A DNA stretch of 28,878 nucleotides from Candidatus Woykebacteria bacterium RIFCSPLOWO2_01_FULL_43_14 (GCA_001816835.1 MHDB01000041.1:1-28878); one strand, 5' to 3'; shown: positions 6,723-14,609, counted from the first letter of the stretch. Numbers and translations are program-made. Notes: generated by a model from the sequence alone, not told the origin.

Positions 6723-7850
6723 CTACTGTGGCTTTAGTAACAATCGTCTCATCTCGGCGCTCAGAGATTCGACCTTAGCGTTTATCTCATCCCCAACCTG
6801 AATCTTTTCAGGAGAGGTCAGGTGAGTCAACTCAATCATCCCATCAAGACCCGGCTCAAGCGTCACCAGGACACCGCTCGGTGTAACTTTGGAAACCTTA
6901 CCACTAACCACTTTACCCGGATAATATTTCTCATGAGCACTCTCCCAAGGATCCACCTTAAGCTGCTTAATGGAGAAGTTCAGTCTCAAATTTTTGTGAT
7001 CAACTCCAATTACCTTAACTTGGACTTTATCGCCAACTTTGTAATAGTCATTCGGGTTGCCCACTCTTTCCCAAGCAATTTCGCTTATATGAACGAGCCC
7101 TTCCAAACCACTCGGGATTTTGATAAATAAACCGAACGGCAGAATATTAGTCACGCTTCCCTCGAAGGTCTCGCCTACTTTAATGTCGGTTAGCAACTTC
7201 TGTTTCTTTTCTTTTTCTTCCCCGCCTAAGCCTTCTTTCTCAGAAAGAACTAATCTATTGGCCTTTCGATCCAGTTCCAAAACTGTGGCCTTGATCTTAC
7301 GCCCTAGACTAAGCTGATCAGAGCGATTATTATCCAGCTGGGAGGTAGGAATAAATCCACGAAGTCCTTTAAAATCTACCAGTAAACCCCCGCGGTTTTG
7401 ATCAATGGCTGACACCTCCACTAAATCTTTTTTGTCTAAGCTATTTTGGAGTTCCCGCCAAACCCGCTCATTACTGGCCCGTCTTAAGGAAAGAAGGGCG
7501 TTACCGTTGTCGTTTTCAGCCTGAATAACATAGACCAAAACGCTATCTCCTGGAGCGAGAGTTTTGGCCATGCGGTCTTCAGTCTCGAGCTCGCGTCCGA
7601 TAATCAAACCTTCTGATTTACCACCAATATCAACCATAATCCCGCCTCTTTGGTTTGAAATAACCGTACCTTCAACCACTTGCCCACGATTAAGGGGTTT
7701 GGGAGCGTATTTTTCTGACTCAAGAAGCTCCGCGAAGCTCATTTTGGCTTCCTTTTTGGAGGAGTCTACCTCCTTTTGAATAGTTTCGGTCGATTTATTT
7801 TCTGTTTCGTTGGTAACGGCAGTTGTTTTTGTGGCTGTTTTACGAGGCAT
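6723..7850 (-). CDS. rpsA: 30S ribosomal protein S1 (four S1 domains)
   Basis: The protein has 375 residues with four OB-fold S1 domains after a charged N-terminal tail. Their approximate starts are residue 55 (GQVVEGTVI), 142 (LVEVSAIDQ), 225 (VGETFEGSVT) and 312 (PGKVVSGKVS); domains 3 and 4 match the family best (GLEGLVHISEI, GLDGMIELTHL). S1 binds mRNA on the small subunit and helps initiation. Proteobacterial S1 has six domains; four-domain forms occur in other phyla. The GGATC before the ATG is a weak ribosome site. A good promoter lies at 7904-7932. A start farther upstream in another frame is a shadow. Confidence 0.93.
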   Translation of the reverse strand: MPRKTATKTTAVTNETENKSTETIQKEVDSSKKEAKMSFAELLESEKYAPKPLNRGQVVEGTVISNQRGGIMVDIGGKSEGLIIGRELETEDRMAKTLAPGDSVLVYVIQAENDNGNALLSLRRASNERVWRELQNSLDKKDLVEVSAIDQNRGGLLVDFKGLRGFIPTSQLDNNRSDQLSLGRKIKATVLELDRKANRLVLSEKEGLGGEEKEKKQKLLTDIKVGETFEGSVTNILPFGLFIKIPSGLEGLVHISEIAWERVGNPNDYYKVGDKVQVKVIGVDHKNLRLNFSIKQLKVDPWESAHEKYYPGKVVSGKVSKVTPSGVLVTLEPGLDGMIELTHLTSPEKIQVGDEINAKVESLSAEMRRLLLKPQ

Positions 7851-7880
7851 AAAATTAGATCCAACTTTCTTTTAAAAATT

Positions 7881-7932
7881 TCAGACATAAGTCTGATGAT
7901 TTCATAGTAACAGATTTTGGTTTCAGGTTCAA
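7881..7932 (-). promoter_or_regulatory. rpsA promoter and leader palindrome
   Basis: On the minus strand: TTGAAC (7927-7932), a 17-nt spacer and TACTAT (7904-7909) with an extended TG. The predicted start is near 7897, giving a leader of about 47 nt. The leader opens with a perfect hairpin TCAGAC-TTAT-GTCTGA (7881-7896), a possible site for translational autoregulation or an operator. Confidence 0.6.
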
Positions 7933-7980
7933 TGTGTTTGGTATTAAAAATTACAGCTTTTTGGTGATACAAAAAAGAAA

Positions 7981-8003
7981 GACCTCAGCCCAAAAGCGAG
8001 GTC
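7981..8003 (-). terminator. Terminator of the 8021-8251 gene
   Basis: The stem GACCTC/GAGGTC (7981-7986 with 7998-8003) is followed on the minus strand by TTTCTTTTTTG. Confidence 0.7.
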
Positions 8004-8020
8004 AAGTCAAGACTTAAATC

Positions 8021-8251
8021 TTACGCAGTTACAGGTTCCGATACTACTCTATGCATAAGTACTACCTGGAGAACACGATTTGCTGCAGCTACCAAACACT
8101 CCGGCTTTTCACAGCAGTAAACACTATGGAAGTATACTGCTCTTGCAGACGTTACTTCATGAGTTGAAAGGTTACCACAAGATGGGGTGAAACAGCGCTC
8201 TCCCTGATTAGGGGACTTCGCTCTCACCTCTAGCTCAATCGGTTCAATCAT
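8021..8251 (-). CDS. Small Cys-containing protein, possible zinc ribbon
   Basis: The protein is about 76 residues, starting at the ATG at 8251 (a TTG precedes it) behind a strong GGAGGAGG. It has two Cys groups, CFTPSC and CCEKPEC, spaced like a small zinc ribbon, with a hydrophobic stretch RVLQVVLMHRVV near the end. No family is recognised. It is a complete single-gene unit with a promoter at 8288-8316 and a terminator at 7981-8003. Confidence 0.55.
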   Translation of the reverse strand: MIEPIELEVRAKSPNQGERCFTPSCGNLSTHEVTSARAVYFHSVYCCEKPECLVAAANRVLQVVLMHRVVSEPVTA

Positions 8252-8287
8252 CAATTAGCCTCCTCCTTTTTGATCTAAGCAGAAGGG

Positions 8288-8316
8288 ATAACAACTCAAG
8301 ACCTTAGTTTTGTCAA
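8288..8316 (-). promoter_or_regulatory. Promoter of the 8021-8251 gene
   Basis: TTGACA (8311-8316), a 17-nt spacer and TGTTAT (8288-8293) on the minus strand. Confidence 0.6.
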
Positions 8317-8366
8317 CTATAATTATTACTCAAAGTTGCTTTTAGATTTCATTGCCCACATCGATA

Positions 8367-8372
8367 TATAAT
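8367..8372 (+). promoter_or_regulatory. -10 element of the YwbE-like gene
   Basis: A perfect TATAAT whose predicted start point, seven bases on, is the A of the ATG at 8379. The -35 is poor. It fixes the start codon and makes the mRNA leaderless. Confidence 0.6.
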
Positions 8373-8378
8373 ACCTTT

Positions 8379-8663
8379 ATGGACACAACCGATCAGCGAT
8401 ACCCCAAGCCTGGGGATAAGGTAAACGTTATTCAAAAAATTCATTATGAAACAGGGGACCTGACCACTGGTATTGTCAAAGATGTCCTCACAAAATCGAG
8501 GTTTCACCACCGAGGGCACAAAGTTCGCCTAACTGACGGGACGATTGGTCGGGTCCAAAGCTTCGTCGATGAGTCTGGCGTTCAGTCTTCTTTGGTTTCT
8601 AATGAGGACACACCACCAGCAAATCCCACTGTGTATCTCCCACCAGAAGACGAATTAGTCTAA
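8379..8663 (+). CDS. YwbE-family (DUF2196) protein
   Basis: The protein has 94 residues from the ATG at 8379. The frame is open to 8352, but the TATAAT at 8367-8372 lies inside that extension. The core matches YwbE-like proteins: KPGDKVNVIQK, then TGIVKDVLTKS, then a His-rich HHRGHKVRLTDG and IGRVQSF. These are small beta-rich proteins of unknown biochemical role, widespread in Firmicutes and CPR. It is convergent with the 8751-9131 gene, with a shared bidirectional terminator between them. Confidence 0.75.
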   Translation: MDTTDQRYPKPGDKVNVIQKIHYETGDLTTGIVKDVLTKSRFHHRGHKVRLTDGTIGRVQSFVDESGVQSSLVSNEDTPPANPTVYLPPEDELV

Positions 8664-8671
8664 AAAAAGAA

Positions 8672-8748
8672 CCCCACTTCTCCTTCGACTACGTCCTGTA
8701 CTGTATGGTACGGGACTACGCTCAGGATTCGTGGGGATATGGCTTTTT
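8672..8748. terminator. Bidirectional terminator containing a nested palindrome
   Basis: CCCCAC (8672-8677) pairs with GTGGGG (8731-8736). Inside, GTCCTGTAC pairs imperfectly with GTACGGGAC. T-tracts lie on both sides (T5 at 8744-8748 on the plus strand, T7 on the minus strand from 8662-8668), so both convergent genes can end here. The segments CTTCGACTACG and CTACGCTCAGGA look like a dispersed palindromic repeat. Confidence 0.6.
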
Positions 8749-8750
8749 GG

Positions 8751-9131
8751 TTAAATAGCAGCTTGGGTAACAGGAAATCCTTCAACTTCCTCGCTGCTTA
8801 AATTATTTCCTTGAGGATAAACCACTAAGATCTCACACCCACTATCTCCAGAAACAAGGAAACCTTCTCCAACCTCGACCACCGGGTACTTGGTGTTCAC
8901 TAACCAACTAAATCCAGGCTCTGACAAATCAGAGCTGTAATGAAAAGCACCTGTCTCTGGGTTAAAATGCGCACCCCACCCGAAAGTGATCCATACCGGA
9001 CCACTCTCTTCTCTTACCACTTTTTTTATCGGTCCCCGGGCAACACTTTCACCGCCCCAATAAACCTCTAAGTCCCGGCCAACCAATACCCCATTTATGA
9101 TAAGATCTTCCCAACTATAGACTTTGGGCAT
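8751..9131 (-). CDS. Small beta-rich protein of unknown function
   Basis: This is a soluble 126-residue protein, rich in Gly, Val, Trp and Glu, with likely beta strands (DLEVYWGGESVARG, PVWITFGWGAHF, GCEILVVYPQG). No family is recognised. The ATG follows GAGAGGAG at good spacing. It is a single-gene unit with an upstream ACACCC palindrome (9216-9234) and a downstream bidirectional terminator. Confidence 0.55.
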   Translation of the reverse strand: MPKVYSWEDLIINGVLVGRDLEVYWGGESVARGPIKKVVREESGPVWITFGWGAHFNPETGAFHYSSDLSEPGFSWLVNTKYPVVEVGEGFLVSGDSGCEILVVYPQGNNLSSEEVEGFPVTQAAI

Positions 9132-9215
9132 AGTATCTCCTCTCGACCGTTTGGTGCGGCAACTCTACCACAAACAATCCAAAAACGCTAACTAATTTGA
9201 AAATGAACCACACGT

Positions 9216-9234
9216 TTACACCCTTGGGGTGTAA
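9216..9234. repeat. Perfect ACACCC/GGGTGT palindrome
   Basis: TTACACCC-TTG-GGGTGTAA has 8-bp perfect arms and a 3-nt spacer, about 85 nt upstream of the 8751-9131 start. It matches the design of the palindrome at 4167-4187, which also lies upstream of a small unknown gene. A larger hairpin (ACACACC at 9244-9250 with GGTGTGT at 9285-9291) lies next to it. Confidence 0.55.
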
Positions 9235-9344
9235 CCTGGCTAGACACACCTCCTCGAGTCTGAGCGACCTCGGAGTCGAAGACCGGTGTGTGTTAGGTAG
9301 ACACATCAGGATAATCGTAGAGCGCCAGGACTTCTATCACAACT

Positions 9345-9374
9345 AAAAAAGAACCTATTTCGAGGTTCTTTTTT
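9345..9374. terminator. Terminator of the toxin-antitoxin unit
   Basis: A perfect 12-bp stem, AAAAAAGAACCT (9345-9356) with its complement (9363-9374), gives T-tracts on both strands. On the minus strand it ends the DUF433/DUF5615 pair, 18 nt after the stop. Confidence 0.75.
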
Positions 9375-9392
9375 AATCTTAAATCCTGTATC

Positions 9393-9755
9393 TTAGCCTG
9401 CTAGCTTAAAGGGGTAAGAATCCGCTACGTCTTCGAAAATAATAGTTAAAGATTTTTCAAGAGTCTCTGCCTTTTGATTCTTAAGTAATTCTTCTAGGTG
9501 AGCTCCAATATTTCTAGGGTTTTGTTTCTTTAGTCGGATTACTATAGTAGGAACCTGATGCTTTGGGTATTGGGTCAATGAAATAAAGTCTTTGTCCAGG
9601 GTTATGATAACTCTTTTCTTAACCCTTGCCAACTGGACGATCTCTTTGTCTGTTGATTTTGGATTGTTTGATTTTAAATCTAAGACATCATGACCAGAGC
9701 TGGACAAAGAAGTGATTACTAACTGAGGAACATTAACGTCGGCCAGAAATCTCAT
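9393..9755 (-). CDS. DUF5615 PIN-like toxin
   Basis: This 120-residue protein has the signatures of the DUF5615 family: RFLADVNVP at the N-terminus and VIITLDKDF near residue 50, supplying the acidic residues of a PIN-like nuclease site. GAHLEELLKN and a C-terminal strand complete the fold. Members are predicted RNases of type II toxin-antitoxin pairs. It overlaps the preceding DUF433 gene by 23 nt, the usual antitoxin-toxin order. The pair lies directly downstream of the 5S terminator. Toxicity is inferred from the family only. Confidence 0.82.
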   Translation of the reverse strand: MRFLADVNVPQLVITSLSSSGHDVLDLKSNNPKSTDKEIVQLARVKKRVIITLDKDFISLTQYPKHQVPTIVIRLKKQNPRNIGAHLEELLKNQKAETLEKSLTIIFEDVADSYPFKLAG

Positions 9756-9993
9756 GAGCAGCTACTTTTGATTTTTTAAAGATATAACTTTCTTCTTTTC
9801 CAACAATCTTAGTAGCATATTCGAGAGCTGACTGGACCTGGTTCCGAGTAATAAAACTATACTCTTTTAAGATCTCATTAATCGTCATTCCAGAACTAAT
9901 AAGCTCGAGGATTGATTCAACTGACATCCGAGTTCCAGTGATAACAGGTTTACCGCCTAGGATTTCAGGGTCCTGTGAAATATAACTTTTCAT
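9733..9993 (-). CDS. DUF433 antitoxin
   Basis: This 86-residue protein has the DUF433 hallmark DPEILGGKPVITGTR (residues 8-22), followed by a helix-turn-helix-like region (VESILELISSG, INEILKEY, RNQVQSALEYA). Members pair with DUF5615 proteins and probably bind DNA and the toxin. A -10-like TACTAT (10000-10005) ends six bases before the ATG, so the mRNA is probably leaderless. The C-terminus overlaps the toxin gene, giving coupled translation. Confidence 0.85.
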   Translation of the reverse strand: MKSYISQDPEILGGKPVITGTRMSVESILELISSGMTINEILKEYSFITRNQVQSALEYATKIVGKEESYIFKKSKVAAHEISGRR

Positions 9994-10024
9994 ATATCTA
10001 TAGTAACATACTAACTAAGTGTAA

Positions 10025-10057
10025 TTAAAAAGAAAAGACCCTTTAAGGGTCTTTTCT
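10025..10057 (-). terminator. Terminator of the 23S-5S unit
   Basis: A perfect 11-bp stem, AGAAAAGACCC (10031-10041) with GGGTCTTTTCT (10047-10057), is followed on the minus strand by TTTTTAATT. Confidence 0.85.
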
Positions 10058-10072
10058 ACCTTGAGTCCTAGG

Positions 10073-10190
10073 TCCTGGCGACGACTTACTTTCCCACCCA
10101 AATAATCAGGTAGTATCATCAGCGCTGGATCGTTTCACGACTCTGTTCGGAATGGGAAGAGGTGGTGCCAATCCGCTCCAATCGCCAAGA
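10073..10190 (-). rRNA. rrf: 5S ribosomal RNA
   Basis: The minus strand starts TCTTGGCGA, which pairs with the 3' end TCGCCAGGA. The internal loop-B/C signature CCATTCCGAACAGAGTCGTG is clear. The length is about 118 nt. It lies about 180 nt after 23S, within the same transcription unit, and ends in a strong terminator. Confidence 0.93.
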
Positions 10191-10211
10191 TGCAGGACTC
10201 AAGAGTGCTGG

Positions 10212-10263
10212 GTTCACAGTTCACGGTAATTTAGTTCACATGGTTCTACTGTGAACAGTGAAC
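10212..10263 (-). repeat. Inverted repeat in the 23S-5S spacer
   Basis: GTTCACAGTTCAC (10212-10224) and GTGAACAGTGAAC (10251-10263) pair with one mismatch, forming a hairpin in the spacer RNA. It may help release of 5S from the precursor. Confidence 0.5.
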
Positions 10264-10287
10264 TCGTTTCTACTGTTAGTTACTTTA

Positions 10288-10312
10288 CTCTTTGAAAAGT
10301 GGAAAGAAGTGT
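10288..10312 (-). other. 3' half of the 23S processing stem
   Basis: This 25-nt segment is complementary, apart from one bulged base, to 16055-16080 upstream of 23S. The two would form a long double-stranded stem enclosing the whole 23S transcript, the usual substrate of RNase III. Confidence 0.8.
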
Positions 10313-10617
10313 GTCAGGACTAGGATCATCTTAAAGCTACTAGAGTTACCTAGTAAACATAAAATGATAAACAAAAATCTGATAGAGCATTAGTATAGCT
10401 TAGCTGAACATCTTACGATGCTTACACTTGCTACCTATCGAGGTCGTGGTCTTCAACCGCTCTACACCTGCCTTGCGGCAGATAAAAAAACTTAATCTTG
10501 GGGTGTGCTTCGTGCTTATATGCTTTCAGCACTTATCAACTCCGTACATAGCTACTCAGCGTTGCGCAAGCTTGCACAACTGACACACCAGAGGTACGTC
10601 CCTCCCGGTCCTCTCGT

Positions 10618-11332
10618 CATTATGTTTGCTCAGATTACTCTGAGGATCAGACTATATCTTCACCCGCCAATTGGCGGGGTCGGCGTATAATGGAAGTTCA
10701 ATTCCGGATTATCCGGTACCTTCCATTCAATATGAATAATTATTCATATATCAGTCGTTACGGGGTCATCTACTAAAGTATTTCTTTGTGCTGAAAAGTA
10801 ATTATTTTCCCGCATCTGCTGAATCCACCAAACAACGTCATGTTTTGTAATTAGTTTTTGTTGTAATTTTGGTATCAGCTCCAGCAACAGACTAGCCTGC
10901 TTTCGTTTAAATCTTAGATACGGACTTAGCAACTTAAGGATATTTAAAACTTTTTCGAATCCTTCTATTCTTAACTCAGAAATGTGATCATTTCTAGTAT
11001 AAACATAACCACAACCTAAGGTATGCCTAATCCATTCTATTTCCTGAAGATGGCTGAAATCCTGATAGAAACAGATTACTGTTTTTACTCGGAAAATTTC
11101 TTTACCACTTTGACGTCGATGTAGTTGAAGCATGATACTACCATCTCCATCTAGGAAACCTGCTATATAAGCAAGATCTGTTGCTTTTACTTTAGAGAGA
11201 CTTCCCACGGTATTACCCATAAACATGTTATCTTGGGTTTAGTATAGAACCAAACAAAACCCAAAGTCAATGGGCTTCACCGTTATTAGCCGAATTGTCA
11301 AACTACATTACTGTAGTAAGTAGCAATTTCTT
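10618..11332 (-). mobile_element. Group I intron in the sarcin-ricin loop (about L2656)
   Basis: Comparison with intact 23S gives clean joints. The 5' exon ends CCTAGT, the intron starts AAGAAATTGC and ends AACATAATG, and the 3' exon resumes ACGAGAGGACC. The exon-terminal U and intron-terminal G are group I rules. Core elements on the minus strand are GGTAATACCGTGGGAAG (P/Q, 11201-11218), CCCGTAACGACTGA (R) and TGAAGATATAGTCTG (S, 10648-10662). The LAGLIDADG ORF lies between Q and R (P6 region) and overlaps both conserved elements. Position numbering is within a nucleotide or so. Confidence 0.9.
10744..11226 (-). CDS. LAGLIDADG homing endonuclease of intron L2656
   Basis: This 160-residue protein has one LAGLIDADG motif (LAYIAGFLDGDGSI, about residues 18-31), so it would act as a dimer that cuts the intronless 23S target. 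The C-terminal half is basic and Leu-rich (YLRFKRKQASLLLELIPK). The first residues (MGNTVGS) and the last (DDPVTT) are encoded by the conserved intron core, so coding and ribozyme functions overlap. The catalytic acidic residue of the motif is present. Activity cannot be judged from sequence. Confidence 0.88.
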   Translation of the reverse strand: MFMGNTVGSLSKVKATDLAYIAGFLDGDGSIMLQLHRRQSGKEIFRVKTVICFYQDFSHLQEIEWIRHTLGCGYVYTRNDHISELRIEGFEKVLNILKLLSPYLRFKRKQASLLLELIPKLQQKLITKHDVVWWIQQMRENNYFSAQRNTLVDDPVTTDI

Positions 11333-11418
11333 ACTAGGGAGAGGTCCCCTCAAGTTTCTTACGTCCACGCCGGATAGAGTCCGAGCTGTCTCACGACGCT
11401 CTGAACCCAGCTCGCGTA

Positions 11419-11451
<33 letters not shown>

Positions 11452-11463
11452 TGCTACTTCACA

Positions 11464-11499
<36 letters not shown>

Positions 11500-11515
11500 G
11501 GTGCCGTCGATATGA

Positions 11516-12361
11516 CATATTATCCCAAATTTCTTTGAGTATAGACTATACCTTCATCCTTTTCAGGATGGCAACATATGATAACTCCTATTCTGTGTAT
11601 AAAATTGAGCTATCTCAGTCCGAAAATATCGGACTTCAGTCGTTACGGGATTAGCTTGTAAAACATGCTTGGAATGAGGTTTGGAGTCACTCGTGTTCTT
11701 ATTGTCTCCATACTCTGATGAGCAACTCGTAACCGATAGTAAACTTTATCGCGGTTAAGAGTCGTCACAATTCCAAGTTTAGTACGCAACACTTTTTGAA
11801 GAAACTCGTTTTCTGCTTTATTAAAGCACTGCGAGTTAATCCGAATCTGCATACCATCACGACTACCATCATCCATGATCCACACTGCTAGTACCAGATC
11901 GTCTAGTAATTCCGCTAGGAGTTTTTTAGGAATTACTTTACGACCATTTCGGTAAAAGACATTATGCATCTGTACAAATGTAGGATGAGTAATAGTCCGA
12001 AAGTAAAAACAGGTCCCACTTTGTCGTGGAGAGGAATTAGAAAAATCTTTGAGCAGTTTATACTTCCACATAACATAGTCCTTTTGTTTAAGACTATGAT
12101 TAACACGGAAAGCAAAACCGCTTGTAGTTTTGACTAGATACCCATCTCCCAGCATAGAACCAATCACTACCGCGATTTGTTGCGCGGTTAATGGTTGACT
12201 TCTTGCTTTAATGGCAAAGTGTGTGTTCACGACAAGCTATCTTACCCTCGGTATTATCCGTTGACTAGAATTTACCCAAAGTAAATCCGAATGTCAACTA
12301 GGACTTCACCGATTTGAGTTGCTATTGCCTTAAGCGTTACCGCCTAAGCGAGCCAAAATTG
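11516..12361 (-). mobile_element. Group I intron in 23S domain V (about L2473)
   Basis: The 5' exon ends CCCAAGAGT, the intron starts CAATTTTGG and ends GATAATATG, and the 3' exon resumes TCATATCGACGG, again following U/G rules. Core elements on the minus strand are CGGATAATACCGAGGGTAAG (P/Q, 12241-12260), CCCGTAACGACTGAAG (R, near 11640-11653) and TGAAGGTATAGTCTA (S, 11542-11556). The ORF lies between Q and R. The exon between this intron and the L2656 intron is only 183 nt. Confidence 0.9.
11643..12230 (-). CDS. LAGLIDADG homing endonuclease of intron L2473
   Basis: This 195-residue protein has two LAGLIDADG-type motifs, VVIGSMLGDGYL (about 22-33) and AVWIMDDGSRDG (about 116-127), typical of the LAGLIDADG_2 (DNA endonuclease) family; it would act as a monomer. 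The last codons (LIP, stop TAA) run into the R element of the ribozyme core. The sequence is quite different from the other two intron ORFs, so the three introns carry independent endonucleases. Confidence 0.9.
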   Translation of the reverse strand: MNTHFAIKARSQPLTAQQIAVVIGSMLGDGYLVKTTSGFAFRVNHSLKQKDYVMWKYKLLKDFSNSSPRQSGTCFYFRTITHPTFVQMHNVFYRNGRKVIPKKLLAELLDDLVLAVWIMDDGSRDGMQIRINSQCFNKAENEFLQKVLRTKLGIVTTLNRDKVYYRLRVAHQSMETIRTRVTPNLIPSMFYKLIP

Positions 12362-12377
12362 ACTCTTGGGCACCATA

Positions 12378-12410
<33 letters not shown>

Positions 12411-12856
12411 AAGCTCCGAACCTCCCATAAGGTATCGGAGGATCATTAGATCCAACTTTCGTTCCTGCTCGACTTGTAGGTCTCGCAGTCAAGCTGGCTT
12501 ACGCTCTTACACGTCCAGCCCGATTTCCATCCGGGCTAAGCCAACCTTTGAGCCCCACCGTTACTCTTTTGGTGGGGACCGCCCCAGTCAAACTACCCAC
12601 CAGACCTTGTCTCGAGGCCAGATTATGGCTCTCGGTTAGTACTAAATTCCAGAAAGAGAGGTGTTTCATTGTCGCCGAAGCTCCCTCTTACGCTACACAT
12701 TCTGAAACTCAATACAGGATCAAGTTGTAGTAAAGCTCCACGGGGTCTTTTTGTCCTGGCGTGGAAAGGCCGCGTCTTCACAGCCATCTCAATTTCGCCG
12801 GGTCCTTCTCTGAGACAGTTCTCAAGTCGTTCTGCCATTCGTGCGGGTCGGAACTT

Positions 12857-13591
12857 CACGATTAATCCTCAATTACTTGAGGCGTAGACTATATCTTCAC
12901 TTAATGAGGCTAAGAAGTTGTTCTCTAGTATATCTTCTTGCCCCTAGACCGTTCATTTGAAAAGAAATTTCAAGAATCTTGTTTAACTCCTCTTTTTTTA
13001 AGTGCGCCCCTTGGTGTACCAAATTACACACGCGGGTAAATTTTTCAAAATCCTTCACTTTCGATGAAAGCAAAGGGTACTTAAGAAAGTGTGGTATAAC
13101 TTTTTCTTGTAAGTCCTTTATACTTCTTACCTCGTATTTGTAAGTTCTATCGCTTGGGTTCCTCCGAATAGTTCCACAACCAAGGTAGCGTTTGAATGTT
13201 TGTAATACTTCTTGGCGATCGTAATTCTGAGAAACCGAAAAGCTAGGTCGAACTTCTAACGAGGTTCTAATCTTTGGTCTTGGGGAGAATGATATACAAA
13301 AACTTCCTTCACCATCGGCATAACCTGATAAATAATAACCGATGTTCTCATCAAGCGCTGGCGTATTAGGCATATTATCTATAATATGCCTCTGATCCGT
13401 TCTTGTATCAACTATAACGGATCAAGTCGTTACAGGGTCCCACTTCGCATCCATCCTTCGTTAAAACTACGGAGGACATGTAAAGCTACGCGGGACTTAC
13501 CCACGGTATTACCCTCTACTTTTACATGCTGCCTTGATCAGCACAACATAGTAGGGCTCCACCGTTTTAAGCCAGTACGGGCGATTCTTTC
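12857..13591 (-). mobile_element. Group I intron in 23S domain IV (about L1951)
   Basis: The 5' exon ends TTGTCGGGT, the intron starts GAAAGAATCG and ends TTAATCGTG, and the 3' exon resumes AAGTTCCGACC. U/G rules hold. Core elements on the minus strand are GGTAATACCGTGGGTAAG (P/Q, 13495-13516), CCTGTAACGACTTG (R, 13423-13440) and TGAAGATATAGTCTA (S, 12885-12899). Here the ORF sits between R and S (P8 side), unlike in the other two introns. The site lies a short distance 3' of helix 69. Confidence 0.9.
12897..13373 (-). CDS. LAGLIDADG homing endonuclease of intron L1951
   Basis: This 158-residue protein has one LAGLIDADG motif (GYYLSGYADGEGSFCISF, about 12-29), followed by the conserved RPSFSVSQNY strand and a second domain with VIPHFLKYPLLSSKVKDF. 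It belongs to the LAGLIDADG_1 type found in many organellar and bacterial rRNA introns and would dimerise. The TGA stop lies within the S (P7) element, so the 3' end of the gene and the ribozyme core coincide. Confidence 0.9.
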   Translation of the reverse strand: MPNTPALDENIGYYLSGYADGEGSFCISFSPRPKIRTSLEVRPSFSVSQNYDRQEVLQTFKRYLGCGTIRRNPSDRTYKYEVRSIKDLQEKVIPHFLKYPLLSSKVKDFEKFTRVCNLVHQGAHLKKEELNKILEISFQMNGLGARRYTREQLLSLIK

Positions 13592-13790
13592 ACCCGACAA
13601 GGAACTTCGCTACCTTAGCACAGTTATAGTTACTGCGGACGTTTACTGTGGCTTCAGTCGGAACCTTGCAGCTCCTTCTTTAACCTTACAGCACTGGTCA
13701 GGCGTCAGCCCCTATACTTCCCCTTACGGGTTTGCAGAGACCTGTGTTTTTGTTAAACAGTCGCTTGAGAGTCTTTTGTTGTAACCCCAA

Positions 13791-13923
13791 CTCGCGCACA
13801 GCGCGAGAAGTTCCAATTTACAATTTACAATTTACAATTAAATATCAAGTTTAAAATTTGAACTATTGAAAATTCAATGGAAATTGAGAATTGATCCTTG
13901 AAAATTCTTGTGCTGCACACAAG
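13791..13923 (-). repeat. 23S insertion repeat, copy R1 (helix 63 region)
   Basis: This 133-nt element begins (plus strand) with hairpin CTCGCG-CACAG-CGCGAG and ends with hairpin CTTGTG-CTGCA-CACAAG. Between them is AT-rich sequence with three TTTACAAT units on one side and partly complementary AAATTGAGAATT-type sequence on the other, so the whole can fold into one long imperfect stem. It replaces the tip of a variable helix; flanking GCCCC and GGGG segments form its base. Whether it stays in the rRNA or is cut out is unknown. Confidence 0.85.
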
Positions 13924-14466
13924 AGGGGCACGATATCTTCCAAGGATACATCGAGCTCTTTTGCCTAGTTCCTTAGAGAAGGTTCTCCCGATCACCTTGG
14001 TCTACTCGACCAGCCCACCTGTGTCGGTTTGCGGTACGGTAAAATAATAGCTCTTAACGAGAGTTTTCCTGAAAACTGAATGCTTCCTAATCTCCTTCAA
14101 TTACTATCAGGATTTTATTCGTAGCTCAAATAAACGTGTCGACGGATTTGCCTATCAACACTTCCTTACTACTTAAACCCAATTGCGAAACTGGGCTAGG
14201 GGCATCCACTTTTGTCATCCCTTTAAGTCTTAATCGCTATTACCTTGTAGCAGAAATTTGTCTGCTTGTCCATCGTCTACACCTTTACGGTCTCGACTTA
14301 GGACCGACTAACCCTACGCCGATTAACGTTGCGTAGGAAACCTTGGGCATTCGGTGGTCCGATTTTTCATCGGACTTACGCTACTCATACCGGCATTCTC
14401 ACTTCTATCCGCTCCAGCCCGTCTTACGATTGACCTTCACTGCAAATAGAACGCTCCCCTACCACA

Positions 14467-14609
14467 CTCGCGCACAGCGCGAGAAGTTCCAATTTACAAT
14501 TTACAATTTACAATTAAACCTCAATGTTTAAACTATTAAGTTATTAAAACATTGAAAATTCAATGAAAATTGAGAATTGATCCTTGAAAATTCTTGTGCT
14601 GCACACAAG
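14467..14609 (-). repeat. 23S insertion repeat, copy R2 (helix 45 region)
   Basis: This 143-nt copy has the same two terminal hairpins as R1 and the same orientation; the outer ~40 nt on each side are almost identical and the centre diverges. The location corresponds to E. coli about 1164-1185 (helix 45), a known site of excised intervening sequences in Salmonella. Confidence 0.85.

Noticed and set aside
7766..7972. 68-codon ORF covering the rpsA promoter
   Set aside because: It overlaps the promoter and first codons of S1 in another frame; composition is AT-driven.
9115..9306. 63-codon minus-strand ORF upstream of the 8751-9131 gene
   Set aside because: It runs through the ACACCC palindrome and the promoter region and overlaps the real start; no ribosome site.
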